A DNA stretch of 64,000 bases, from contig NZ_JAURYQ010000009.1 in NCBI RefSeq assembly GCF_030653815.1, forward strand, positions 1 to 64,000, in the 5' to 3' direction. Made by a program: the position numbers and the translations under genes. Below are positions 47,473 to 55,824 of this stretch, one piece after another. A model generated the notes under the pieces. The model was given only the letters and a program-made list of their open reading frames with translations. It did no database searches and had not been told where the DNA came from. Within the stretch, counting starts at the first letter, position 1. Each line of letters begins with the position of its first letter. This DNA is from Rhodoferax sp. (GTDB lineage Bacteria; Pseudomonadota; Gammaproteobacteria; Burkholderiales; Burkholderiaceae_C).

Positions 47473-48111
47473 GTGCCTTTTAGAAAATACCTGCTGACCG
47501 GTTTGCTGGTCTGGCTGCCGACGGCCATCACCTTCGCCGTGCTGTTGTGGCTGATGGAATTGCTTGATGGCATTTTTGTTGGCTTGCTGACCGTGTTGCA
47601 GGCCATGCTGCCGGGATCCTTGATGAATACCCTGGAGTATTTCAAGCATATTCCGGGGCTCGGGGTCATCCTGGTCTTCGGTGGTCTTTTGCTCACCGGT
47701 GCGCTGGTGACCAATGTGGCGGGACGCTGGTGGCTGGTGCAGTGGCATCGCATCCAGACCAAGATTCCGGTGTTCAAGACCATCTACACCAGTGTCAAGA
47801 AAGTTTCTGACACGCTGTTTTCCAGCAACGGCAATGCTTTTCGCACGGCGCTGCTGGTGCAGTACCCGCGCCAGGGGGCCTGGACCATCGCATTTCAAAC
47901 CGGTGTGCCCGGTGGCGAGGTGGCGCAGCATCTGGGCCCGGACTTTGTCAGCGTGTATGTGCCCACCACACCCAACCCCACCAGTGGCTTCTTCCTGATG
48001 GTGCCGCGCAGCGATGTGATCGAGCTCAACATGAGTGTGGATGAAGCCTTGACCTATGTGATTTCGATGGGTTCGGTGCCTCCCGCTGCGCCGGATCTGT
48101 TACCCAAATAA
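47473..48111 (+). CDS. DUF502 family membrane protein
   Basis: 212 residues, GTG start (encoded [16 protein letters not shown]). Two membrane segments at about 8-40 and 58-78, then the conserved DUF502 cytosolic region ('[19 protein letters not shown]'). Function unknown. Lies between fmdB and aspS as in other Burkholderiales. Confidence 0.9.
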   Translation: MPFRKYLLTGLLVWLPTAITFAVLLWLMELLDGIFVGLLTVLQAMLPGSLMNTLEYFKHIPGLGVILVFGGLLLTGALVTNVAGRWWLVQWHRIQTKIPVFKTIYTSVKKVSDTLFSSNGNAFRTALLVQYPRQGAWTIAFQTGVPGGEVAQHLGPDFVSVYVPTTPNPTSGFFLMVPRSDVIELNMSVDEALTYVISMGSVPPAAPDLLPK

Positions 48112-48160
48112 TTTTTTGATAACCCGCCACTTGTTCCAGGTGGTTTTAGAAAGCAGTTTT

Positions 48161-49963
48161 ATGGCGATGCGTTCTCATTATTGCGGTCTCGTGACCGAAG
48201 CCCTGATGGGCGAAACCGTGACCTTGTGCGGTTGGGTCAACCGTCGACGTGACCACGGCGGCGTGATTTTTGTTGATGTGCGCGACCGCGAAGGTTACGT
48301 GCAAGTGGTGTGCGACCCCGACCGGGCCGAGATGTTCGGTGTGGCTGAAGACCTGCGCAACGAGTTTTGCATCCAGGTCAAGGGCCTGGTGCGCGCGCGC
48401 CCGGACGGCACCGTCAATGCCAACCTCAAGAGCGGCAAGATCGAGGTGTTGTGCCATGAGCTCAAGGTGCTCAACCCCTCGGTCACGCCGCCGTTCCAGC
48501 TGGATGAGGAAAACCTCAGCGAGACCACGCGTCTGACGCACCGGGTGCTGGACTTGCGTCGCCCCTACATGCAAAACAACCTCCTGCTGCGCTACCGCGT
48601 GACCATGGAAGTGCGCAAGTTCCTGGACGCCAACGGTTTTGTCGACATTGAAACCCCCATGCTGACCAAGAGCACGCCCGAAGGCGCGCGTGACTACCTG
48701 GTGCCCAGCCGGGTTCATGATGGCCACTTTTTTGCGCTGCCGCAAAGCCCGCAGCTGTTCAAGCAGTTGCTGATGGTGGCTGGGTTCGATCGCTACTATC
48801 AGATCACCAAGTGCTTCCGCGACGAAGACCTGCGCGCCGACCGCCAGCCTGAATTCACCCAGATCGATATTGAAACCTCGTTCATGGACGAAGAAGACAT
48901 TCGGGCCATGTTCCAGGGCATGATCAAGACCGTGTTCCAGAACACGCTGGGCGTTGACCTGGGCGAGTTCCCGGTCATGAGCTACCAGGAAGCCGCGCGC
49001 CGCTATGGCTCGGACAAGCCCGACCTGCGTGTCAAGCTTGAATTTACCGAACTCACCGACGTCATGGCCGATGTCGACTTCAAGGTGTTCTCCACGCCCG
49101 CCACCACCAAGGGTGGCCGTGTGGTGGCGCTGTGCGTGCCCGGTGGTGCCGAGATCACCCGCAGTGAAATTGACAACTACGGCGAATTCGTCAAGATTTA
49201 CGGTGCCAAGGGTCTGGCCTGGATCAAGGTCAATGACGTCACCAACGGGCGTGAGGGCCTGCAAAGCCCGATCGTCAAAAACCTGCATGACGCGGCGCTG
49301 GCTGAAATCCTGAAACGCACTGGCGCCAAGGACGGCGATATTTTGTTTTTTGGCGCCGACAAGGAAAAAATTGTCAACGACGCCATCGGTGCGCTGCGCA
49401 TCAAGATCGGCCACAGCGCCTTCGGCAAGAAGAATGGCCTGTTCGAAGACCGCTGGGCACCGCTGTGGGTGGTGGACTTCCCGATGTTCGAACACGACGA
49501 AGAGTCCGACCGCTGGATGGCGGTGCACCACCCCTTCACCGCACCCAAGGACGGCCATGAAGACCTGATGGTCACGGACCCGGCCAAGTGCATCTCCAAG
49601 GGCTACGACATGGTGCTCAACGGTTGGGAAATGGGCGGCGGTTCGGTCCGTATCCACCGCGCCGATGTGCAGAAAAAGGTGTTCGACGCGCTCAAGATCA
49701 CGCCCGAAGAAGCACAGCAGAAGTTTGGCTTCCTGCTCGACGCGCTGCAGTACGGCGCGCCGCCCCACGGTGGCCTGGCCTTTGGCCTGGACCGCATCGT
49801 CACCCTGATGACCGGCGCCGAGTCGATTCGTGACGTGATCGCCTTCCCCAAAACCCAGCGTGCCCAGTGCCTGCTGACCCAAGCCCCCAGCCCGGTGGAC
49901 GAGAAACAGTTGCGCGAGTTGCACATTCGCCTGCGTACCCCCGAGGCGCCCAAGGTGGCGTAA
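48161..49963 (+). CDS. aspS: Aspartyl-tRNA synthetase
   Basis: Class II synthetase of 600 residues, bacterial type with the GAD insertion. N-terminal OB-fold ('[20 protein letters not shown]' region), motif 2 '[18 protein letters not shown]', motif 3 '[14 protein letters not shown]'. I chose ATG 48161 (MAMRSHYCG), which matches the family; the open frame to 48116 is extra. Whether it also charges tRNA-Asn cannot be judged. Followed by a strong terminator. Confidence 0.97.
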   Translation: MAMRSHYCGLVTEALMGETVTLCGWVNRRRDHGGVIFVDVRDREGYVQVVCDPDRAEMFGVAEDLRNEFCIQVKGLVRARPDGTVNANLKSGKIEVLCHELKVLNPSVTPPFQLDEENLSETTRLTHRVLDLRRPYMQNNLLLRYRVTMEVRKFLDANGFVDIETPMLTKSTPEGARDYLVPSRVHDGHFFALPQSPQLFKQLLMVAGFDRYYQITKCFRDEDLRADRQPEFTQIDIETSFMDEEDIRAMFQGMIKTVFQNTLGVDLGEFPVMSYQEAARRYGSDKPDLRVKLEFTELTDVMADVDFKVFSTPATTKGGRVVALCVPGGAEITRSEIDNYGEFVKIYGAKGLAWIKVNDVTNGREGLQSPIVKNLHDAALAEILKRTGAKDGDILFFGADKEKIVNDAIGALRIKIGHSAFGKKNGLFEDRWAPLWVVDFPMFEHDEESDRWMAVHHPFTAPKDGHEDLMVTDPAKCISKGYDMVLNGWEMGGGSVRIHRADVQKKVFDALKITPEEAQQKFGFLLDALQYGAPPHGGLAFGLDRIVTLMTGAESIRDVIAFPKTQRAQCLLTQAPSPVDEKQLRELHIRLRTPEAPKVA

Positions 49964-49992
49964 GTTTGTCCAGACGCGTTTGATGCAAAATG

Positions 49993-50019
49993 AAAGGGCG
50001 CCAACTCGGCGCCCTTTTT
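49993..50019 (+). terminator. Rho-independent terminator after aspS
   Basis: AAAGGGCGCC, loop AACTC, GGCGCCCTTT followed by TT: a 10-bp perfect stem and a five-T run (50015-50019), 29 bases after the aspS stop. It also shows that a start for nudB at 49990 would lie inside the terminator. Confidence 0.92.
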
Positions 50020-50040
50020 AATTGGAATGCTTTTTTCTCC

Positions 50041-50526
50041 GTGACTGCCGCTTCTCACTCCTTCAAAATTCCGCAGTCGGTGCTGGTCGTCATCCATACC
50101 CCCGCGCTCGAGGTGCTGTTGATCAAACGTGCCGACGTCGATGATTTCTGGCAATCGGTGACGGGCAGCAAGGACAGTCTGGATGAGACATTTCTGGAAA
50201 CTGCCCAGCGCGAGGTGATGGAAGAGACCGGCATTGATTGCGGTCCGGGCTCAAAGCTGGCGGATGAGTTGCAGGACTGGCATCTTGAAAATGTGTACGA
50301 AATTTATCCGCGTTGGCGCCATCGCTACGCGCCCGGCGTCACCCACAACGCCGAGCATTTGTTTGGCCTGCAAATGCCGGCAGTCACGCCGGTGCGCTTG
50401 AGTCCGCATGAACACACGGCCTACCAGTGGCTGCCCTGGCGTGAAGCCGCTGCGGCCTGTTTTTCTTCCTCCAATGCCGAGGCCTGTTTGCTCTTGCCCC
50501 GCTTTGCCTCTAGCCAAAGGCGCTGA
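50041..50526 (+). CDS. nudB: Dihydroneopterin triphosphate diphosphatase / NUDIX protein NudB
   Basis: 161 residues from the GTG at 50041. The Nudix box (GSKDSLDE...QREVMEETGI) has one extra residue in the first part, as in other beta-proteobacterial NudB as I recall them. NudB removes pyrophosphate from dihydroneopterin triphosphate, the product of FolE, in folate synthesis; folE lies 2 kb downstream. The open frame extends to an ATG at 49990, which I reject because it overlaps the terminator. TGATG overlap with the next gene. No clear ribosome site. Confidence 0.9.
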   Translation: MTAASHSFKIPQSVLVVIHTPALEVLLIKRADVDDFWQSVTGSKDSLDETFLETAQREVMEETGIDCGPGSKLADELQDWHLENVYEIYPRWRHRYAPGVTHNAEHLFGLQMPAVTPVRLSPHEHTAYQWLPWREAAAACFSSSNAEACLLLPRFASSQRR

Positions 50527-51260
50527 TGAACATCATTCGGGTTGCCACATACAACATTCACAAAGGTGTGCAAGGCCTGGGGCCGGCGCGGCGCCTGGAA
50601 ATTCACAACCTGGGGCTGGCGGTCGAGTCGCTCGATGCCGACGTGGTCTGCCTGCAGGAAGTGCGCCATAGCAACCGCCTGGAAGCGAAACGTTTTCCTC
50701 ATTGGCCCGAGTTGGCGCAAGCCGAATTTTTGGCACCTCAGGGCTACGAGGCGGTGTACCGCACCAACGCCATCACGCGCCATGGCGAGCACGGCAATGC
50801 CCTGCTGTCACGCTGGCCGGTGCTGGGACACCAGCATGAAGACATGTCGGACCACCGGCTGGAGCAACGCGGTTTTTTGCATGTGACCCTCGACTTGCAC
50901 GGCCAGAGCGTTCATGTGCTGGTGGTGCACCTGGGGCTGGTCAAGGCCAGCCGGGTGCGCCAGGTGGCGCAGTTGCAGCGTTTTATTGCCCGTGAAATTC
51001 CAGCCAAGGCGCCCTTGCTGGTGGCGGGTGACTTCAACGACTGGGGCAAGAGTGTGCAGGCGGCGCTGGCGCAGACCGGCTTGCACACCTGGGATGCGCG
51101 CCAGCCCACCTATCCGTCGCGCTTGCCATTGGCGCAGTTGGACTATGTGTTTGCGCGCGGCCTCACGCCGATGGGCTTGATGGTGCCGCGCGGGCGCATC
51201 TGGGGACGCATGTCCGACCATTTGCCCCTGATTGCCGAATTTGCCTTGCCCGTGAGCTGA
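50526..51260 (+). CDS. Endonuclease/exonuclease/phosphatase family protein (YbhP-like)
   Basis: 244 residues with the EEP-fold motifs 'ATYNIHKG', 'LQEVRH', 'VAGDFNDW' and terminal 'MSDHLPLI', giving the catalytic Asn, Glu, Asp/Asn and His. The gene directly precedes a cardiolipin synthase, as ybhP precedes clsB in E. coli. The substrate (nucleic acid or phospholipid headgroup) is not known. Confidence 0.9.
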   Translation: MNIIRVATYNIHKGVQGLGPARRLEIHNLGLAVESLDADVVCLQEVRHSNRLEAKRFPHWPELAQAEFLAPQGYEAVYRTNAITRHGEHGNALLSRWPVLGHQHEDMSDHRLEQRGFLHVTLDLHGQSVHVLVVHLGLVKASRVRQVAQLQRFIAREIPAKAPLLVAGDFNDWGKSVQAALAQTGLHTWDARQPTYPSRLPLAQLDYVFARGLTPMGLMVPRGRIWGRMSDHLPLIAEFALPVS

Positions 51261-51268
51261 TTCGGCGC

Positions 51269-52480
51269 ATGTTCACAGCCGGTCATCAGGTGGATTTATT
51301 GCAAGGAACGCAGGAGTTCTTTCCCGCCCTGGTGCAGGCGATGGACCGCAGCGTGCATGAGATTCGCCTGGAAACCTATATTTTCAGCGTGGAAGCCAGT
51401 GGTGCCCAGGTTGCCCAGGCCCTGGAGCGCGCCGCTCGGCGCGGGGTCAAGGTGTTTGTCGTGATGGATGGTGCCGGCACCGATGGCCTGAGCCCGGAAT
51501 GGGTGAGCCGCTTTTCGGCAGCGGGTGTGGCCTGGCATATCTTTTCCCCGCTGGGTCGTACCGGTTTCCTGATTCCGAACCGCTGGCGCCGTTTGCATCG
51601 CAAATTGTGCGTGGTGGATGGCCATGTGGCATTTTGCGGCGGCATCAATGTACTGGACGATTTTTATGACCCCAACCACGGAGTGCTGGAGGCCCCGCGC
51701 TTTGATTTTGCGGTGCGCGTGACCGGACCCCTGGTGGAGTCGGCGCACGCCGCCACGCTGCAATTCTGGTGGCGTTTGCAGGCCACGCGCATCGGGCGTC
51801 AGGGTGATCTGGCCGCCGCCTGGCAAGTCTTGCATTTGGCCAACCAGTCCGACCCGGATGCTGTGCCGGCGGCCGATGACAGCCATGTGGCTGGCGCCCT
51901 GGCGCAAACACGGGCTGGCCTGATCCTGCGCGACAACGTGCGGCATCGCACCCACATCGAGCGGGCCTACCGTCAGGCCATTGGTGAGGCACAGCATGAC
52001 ATCATCATTTCCAACGCCTATTTTTTGCCGGGCCGAAAAATCCGCCGGGGCCTGGTGCATGCCGCCCAGCGTGGCGTGCGGGTGCGCTTGTTGCTGCAGG
52101 GGCGCTATGAGTACTTCATGCAGTACCACGCAGCGCGCATGGTCTACGGCAAATTGCTGGCCGCCGGTGTGGAGATCACCGAATACCAAGTGAGTTTCCT
52201 GCATGCCAAGGTCGCGGTGATCGACGGTCATTGGGCCACCGTGGGTTCCTCCAACCTCGATCCCTTGAGCCTGTTGCTGGCACGCGAGGCCAATGTGGTG
52301 GTCGATGATGTGGCGTTTGCGCAGAATTTGCAGGCGCGCCTGGAGCACGCCATGGCGGTGGCAGGCACGCGGGTGGACCCCGCGGACTATGCCGCCCGGC
52401 CGTTTGTGCAGCGCATGCTTGACAGGGTGGCCTACGTCATCATGCGTGGCTTGCTGTTTGTCAGTGGAAAACGCTATTAA
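51269..52480 (+). CDS. clsB: Cardiolipin synthase B-type phospholipase D family protein
   Basis: 403 residues with two HKD motifs, 'HRKLCVVDG' (about residue 110) and 'HAKVAVIDG' (about 312), and no N-terminal membrane helices, which fits the ClsB rather than ClsA type. Expected to join two phosphatidylglycerol molecules, or PG with other alcohols. Starts 8 bases after the EEP gene. Confidence 0.9.
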   Translation: MFTAGHQVDLLQGTQEFFPALVQAMDRSVHEIRLETYIFSVEASGAQVAQALERAARRGVKVFVVMDGAGTDGLSPEWVSRFSAAGVAWHIFSPLGRTGFLIPNRWRRLHRKLCVVDGHVAFCGGINVLDDFYDPNHGVLEAPRFDFAVRVTGPLVESAHAATLQFWWRLQATRIGRQGDLAAAWQVLHLANQSDPDAVPAADDSHVAGALAQTRAGLILRDNVRHRTHIERAYRQAIGEAQHDIIISNAYFLPGRKIRRGLVHAAQRGVRVRLLLQGRYEYFMQYHAARMVYGKLLAAGVEITEYQVSFLHAKVAVIDGHWATVGSSNLDPLSLLLAREANVVVDDVAFAQNLQARLEHAMAVAGTRVDPADYAARPFVQRMLDRVAYVIMRGLLFVSGKRY

Positions 52481-52504
52481 ATATAGAGCTATTAACACAA
52501 TAAG

Positions 52505-52533
52505 AACAAGCTATCGGGGTAAATAACCTTGTT
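52505..52533. promoter_or_regulatory. Inverted repeat in the folE upstream region
   Basis: AACAAG (52505-52510) and CTTGTT (52528-52533), 17 bases apart, in the AT-rich 104-base gap upstream of folE. It could be an operator or a chance match; no clear -35/-10 pair was found nearby. Confidence 0.25.
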
Positions 52534-52584
52534 GGAGAAAGACTGCTAACATTGTTCGACATTCAATTACAGCTTGCTTAACCC

Positions 52585-53286
52585 ATGAATTCAGCTCCCG
52601 TCGAAGAAGGCACACCGGTCTCCGTCAAAATCCGTGAACGTGTTCTGGCCGCGCGCAAGCGCTTCCACGCCAATGACAACATTGCGGACTTCATCCAGCC
52701 CGGCGAACTGGAGCTCTTGCTGGACGAGGTTGAAGAAAAAATGAAGGGGGTGCTGGGCAGCCTGGTGATTGACACCGAGCATGACCACAACACCGACGAC
52801 ACCGCGCGCCGCGTGGCCAAGATGTACGTCAAGGAAGTGTTTCAGGGCCGTTATGTCAAGGCACCGACCATCACCGAATTCCCCAATGCCGAACACCTCA
52901 ATGAGCTGATGATCGTCGGCCCCATCACCGTGCGCAGCGCTTGCAGCCACCATTTTTGTCCCATCATGGGCAAGATCTGGATCGGCGTGCTGCCCAATGA
53001 GCACACCAATGTGATCGGCTTGTCAAAATACGCTCGGCTGGCCGAATGGGTCATGGGCCGCCCGCAAATCCAGGAAGAGGCGGTGGTGCAACTGGCTGAC
53101 CTGATCCAGCAAAAAACCCAACCTGATGGCTTGGCCATCGTCATGGAAGCCACGCATTTCTGTATGGGCTGGCGTGGTGTCAAGGACGTTGACAGCAAGA
53201 TGATCAACTCGGTGATGCGCGGCAGTTTCCTGAAGGACGCCAATTTGCGTCGCGAATTTTTGTCTTTGATTCCCCAGAAAGGTTAA
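52585..53286 (+). CDS. folE: GTP cyclohydrolase I
   Basis: First step of folate/pterin synthesis: GTP to 7,8-dihydroneopterin triphosphate. 233 residues; zinc ligands in 'SACSHHFCP' and 'THFCMGWRG', plus the 'DTARRVAKMY' and 'GLSKYARL' family blocks. It is followed two bases after its TAA by a BLUF gene, so the two are almost certainly co-translated. Confidence 0.96.
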   Translation: MNSAPVEEGTPVSVKIRERVLAARKRFHANDNIADFIQPGELELLLDEVEEKMKGVLGSLVIDTEHDHNTDDTARRVAKMYVKEVFQGRYVKAPTITEFPNAEHLNELMIVGPITVRSACSHHFCPIMGKIWIGVLPNEHTNVIGLSKYARLAEWVMGRPQIQEEAVVQLADLIQQKTQPDGLAIVMEATHFCMGWRGVKDVDSKMINSVMRGSFLKDANLRREFLSLIPQKG

Positions 53287-53288
53287 CC

Positions 53289-53711
53289 ATGTTGGTTCGT
53301 TTGTTGTATGCCAGCCGGGCGGTGGACACCAGCTCCGAGGCCATAGAGTCCATCCTGCACCAGTCGCGTGACCACAACCCCAGCACTGGCGTGACAGGTG
53401 TCCTGTGTTACGGCGGCGGTATTTTCTTGCAGGCCCTGGAGGGGGGCCGCATGGCGGTCAGTCAACTTTATGGGCACATTCAGCGCGACCCGCGTCACAA
53501 GGACGTGGTGCTGCTGCAATACGAAGAGATCTCGGAACGCCGGTTCTCCGGCTGGACCATGGGTGAGGTCAACATGAACCGCATCAACGCGGCTATTTTG
53601 CTCAAATATGCCGAAAAACCCGAGCTCGACCCTTACTCTGTCTCGGGCAGTGTTTCCATGGCCCTGCTCGAAGAGCTGATCGCCACCGCGTCCATCATCG
53701 GTCGCGTTTGA
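53289..53711 (+). CDS. BLUF-domain blue-light photoreceptor
   Basis: 140 residues, a short BLUF protein with no fused output domain. FAD-contacting residues are all present: Tyr7 (LLYASR), Asn30 (HNPSTG), Gln48 (FLQALEG), and the mobile Trp89/Met91 (FSGWTMG). Light should switch the hydrogen-bond network and alter a partner. Its only close partner by position is folE, two bases upstream. The 45-residue C-terminal cap helices probably mediate oligomerisation. Confidence 0.93.
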   Translation: MLVRLLYASRAVDTSSEAIESILHQSRDHNPSTGVTGVLCYGGGIFLQALEGGRMAVSQLYGHIQRDPRHKDVVLLQYEEISERRFSGWTMGEVNMNRINAAILLKYAEKPELDPYSVSGSVSMALLEELIATASIIGRV

Positions 53712-53714
53712 TTC

Positions 53715-54545
53715 GTGCCTGCCAGCGTCCTGCTGGGTTGTGATTTCTCCAGCGCACCGACACCCAGGAAAACCATTGTCTTGGCCATCGGCGAGTTGCA
53801 CCCGGGCCGGGTGCAACTGGTCCGACTGGTGCATTTCCCATCGCTGCTTGATTTCTCAGAGTGGCTCAAGCAAGACCAAAGCTGGGTCGGCGCGTTCGAT
53901 TTGCCGTTTGGTCTGCCACGCGAACTGGTGCAAACGCTGGGTTGGCCGACCGATTGGGCTGGCTGCATGGCGCACTACAGCGCGCTGAGCCGGGAGCAGA
54001 TTCGCCAGGCCTTTGCGGCCTTTTGCCAGGCGCGCCCGGTGGGTGGCAAATTTGCCCATCGCGCGACCGACGGGCCTGCCGGCTCCAGCCCGAGCATGAA
54101 GTGGGTGAATCCACCCGTGGCTTTCATGATGCATGCCGGGGTGCCGCTGCTACTACAGGCCGGGGCCACGCTGCCGGGACTGCATCAAGGTGGTGAGCCC
54201 CTGAAAATCGCGCTTGAGGGCTACCCCGGCCTGCTGGCGCGCGAGGTGCTCGGTCAGCGCAGTTACAAGGCGGACGACAAGGCGCGGCAGACGCCCGAGC
54301 GCCTGATTGCCCGCAAGGACCTGATCACGGCGCTGGAGCACGGCCATACCCGGCTGGGTTTGCGCCTCAAGCTCAGCCACGCCCAGCGCGACGCGCTGGC
54401 TGACGATGCCCGGGGTGACGCGCTGGACGCCGTGTTGTGCCTGATGCAGGCGGCCTGGGCGCAAACGCGGCATGACGCGGGTGATACACGCTACGGCTTG
54501 CCCGCGCAGATGGATCCGCTGGAAGGCTGGATCGTCAGCGCCTGA
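53715..54545 (+). CDS. DUF429 family protein
   Basis: 276 residues from a GTG three bases after the BLUF stop. The N-terminal 'LLGCDFSSAP' and central 'GAFDLPFGLP' acidic motifs are those of the RNase H-like DUF429 family, whose function is unknown. It ends 8 bases before the nuclease gene and may belong to the folE-BLUF unit. Confidence 0.8.
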   Translation: MPASVLLGCDFSSAPTPRKTIVLAIGELHPGRVQLVRLVHFPSLLDFSEWLKQDQSWVGAFDLPFGLPRELVQTLGWPTDWAGCMAHYSALSREQIRQAFAAFCQARPVGGKFAHRATDGPAGSSPSMKWVNPPVAFMMHAGVPLLLQAGATLPGLHQGGEPLKIALEGYPGLLAREVLGQRSYKADDKARQTPERLIARKDLITALEHGHTRLGLRLKLSHAQRDALADDARGDALDAVLCLMQAAWAQTRHDAGDTRYGLPAQMDPLEGWIVSA

Positions 54546-54553
54546 GTTTTTTC

Positions 54554-55057
54554 ATGTGGCGAAAAATTCTTTGTCTGTGTTTGTTGCTGCCTCTGTGCGC
54601 GCAGGCCCGGGTCTGGCTGGGCGAAGTCACCCATGTGTCGGACGGTGACACGCTGTGGATCAAGGCCGGGCGGGGCGTGGCACCGCGCAAGGTGCGCCTG
54701 TTGGGCCTGGATGCGCCCGAGTTGTGTCAGCCGGGTGGTGAGGCTTCCCGCGCCGCCTTGCAAGCCCTGGTGGTCAACAAGCCGGTGCAGGTGAACGTGA
54801 ACTTTCAGGATACTTATGGCCGTGATCTGGCCCGGCTGCAGGTGGATGGGCGTGATGTCGGGGCTGCTTTGGTCGGCGCCGGCCATGCCTGGTCAAGCCG
54901 CTGGCGCGGCAGTCCGGGCCCTTATGCGGTCCAGGAAGCGTTGGCAAAAGCGGCCAGGCTGGGGCTGTTTGCCGATCCGGCGGCGCTGTTGCCGCGCGAC
55001 TTTCGCAAGCGTCACGGCCCTTGCCAGACCGGGCGTCAGGCGTTCAAGCCGGGGTAG
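54554..55057 (+). CDS. Secreted thermonuclease (SNase) family nuclease
   Basis: 167 residues: short signal peptide (to about CAQA, residue 18) and a staphylococcal-nuclease-like domain with 'VSDGDTLWIK', catalytic 'VRLLGLDAPEL' and 'TYGRDLARL'. Probably a periplasmic or secreted Ca2+-dependent nuclease. Its 3' end overlaps the convergent moeB gene by 14 bases. Confidence 0.88.
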   Translation: MWRKILCLCLLLPLCAQARVWLGEVTHVSDGDTLWIKAGRGVAPRKVRLLGLDAPELCQPGGEASRAALQALVVNKPVQVNVNFQDTYGRDLARLQVDGRDVGAALVGAGHAWSSRWRGSPGPYAVQEALAKAARLGLFADPAALLPRDFRKRHGPCQTGRQAFKPG

Positions 55058-55814
55058 GCTCGGGTGCCGGGCTGCCGCACACCGGGCATGCGCCGTGGCG
55101 ACCAATGCGAACTTCGGTAAATTCCATGGCGCGGCCATCCAGCATCAACAGGCGGCCGGTCAGGGCTCGGCCGGCGCCACTGATCAGCTTGAGGGCCTCG
55201 GCGGCCTGCATGGTGCCAATGATGCCCACCAGCGGCGCAAAGACCCCCATGGTGGCGCAGCGGGTTTCTTCAAAAGTAGCCTCGGGCGGGAAGACACAGG
55301 CGTAGCAAGGTGACAAGCTGTCGCGCGCGTCGTACACGCTGAGCTGGCCGTCGAAGCGGATGGCGGCCCCCGAGATCAGAGGTGTTTTGTGCGCCACACA
55401 AGCCGCGTTGATGGCGTGCCGGGTGGCAAAGTTGTCGCAACAGTCCAGCACCACATCCGCTTGCGCCACCAGTTGGCCCAAGAGCACGGCATCGGCACGT
55501 TGCTGCACCGTCGTCACGTGCACCCCCGGGTTGATCTGGGCAATGGCGGTCTGGATGGACTGAACCTTGGGGTGGCCGACGCGGTCCACCGTATGGGCCA
55601 CCTGGCGCTGCAGGTTGGTCAGGTCCACCGTGTCGTGATCCACCACGGTGATGTGGCCGACACCGGCCGAGGCCAGGTACAGCGCCACCGGGGACCCCAG
55701 GCCGCCGGCGCCAATGATCAGTGCGTGCGCCGCCAGGATGCGCTCCTGGCCTTCGATCCCGACTTCATTGAGCAGGATGTGGCGCGAATAGCGCAGCAGC
55801 TCGTCATCGGTCAT
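55044..55814 (-). CDS. moeB: Molybdopterin-synthase/ThiS adenylyltransferase (MoeB/ThiF family)
   Basis: E1-like enzyme that adenylates the C-terminal glycine of a sulfur-carrier protein (MoaD or ThiS). 256 residues: ATP loop 'GAGGLGSPVA', 'RYSRH' N-terminus, zinc Cys pairs CYAC and CPVC, active-site Cys region 'ETRCATMGVFAP'. MoeB and ThiF cannot be separated by eye, so the symbol is provisional. Ten bases after the ctpA-type gene. Confidence 0.9.
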   Translation of the reverse strand: MTDDELLRYSRHILLNEVGIEGQERILAAHALIIGAGGLGSPVALYLASAGVGHITVVDHDTVDLTNLQRQVAHTVDRVGHPKVQSIQTAIAQINPGVHVTTVQQRADAVLLGQLVAQADVVLDCCDNFATRHAINAACVAHKTPLISGAAIRFDGQLSVYDARDSLSPCYACVFPPEATFEETRCATMGVFAPLVGIIGTMQAAEALKLISGAGRALTGRLLMLDGRAMEFTEVRIGRHGACPVCGSPAPEPTPA

Positions 55815-55824
55815 GAACCCGCCC

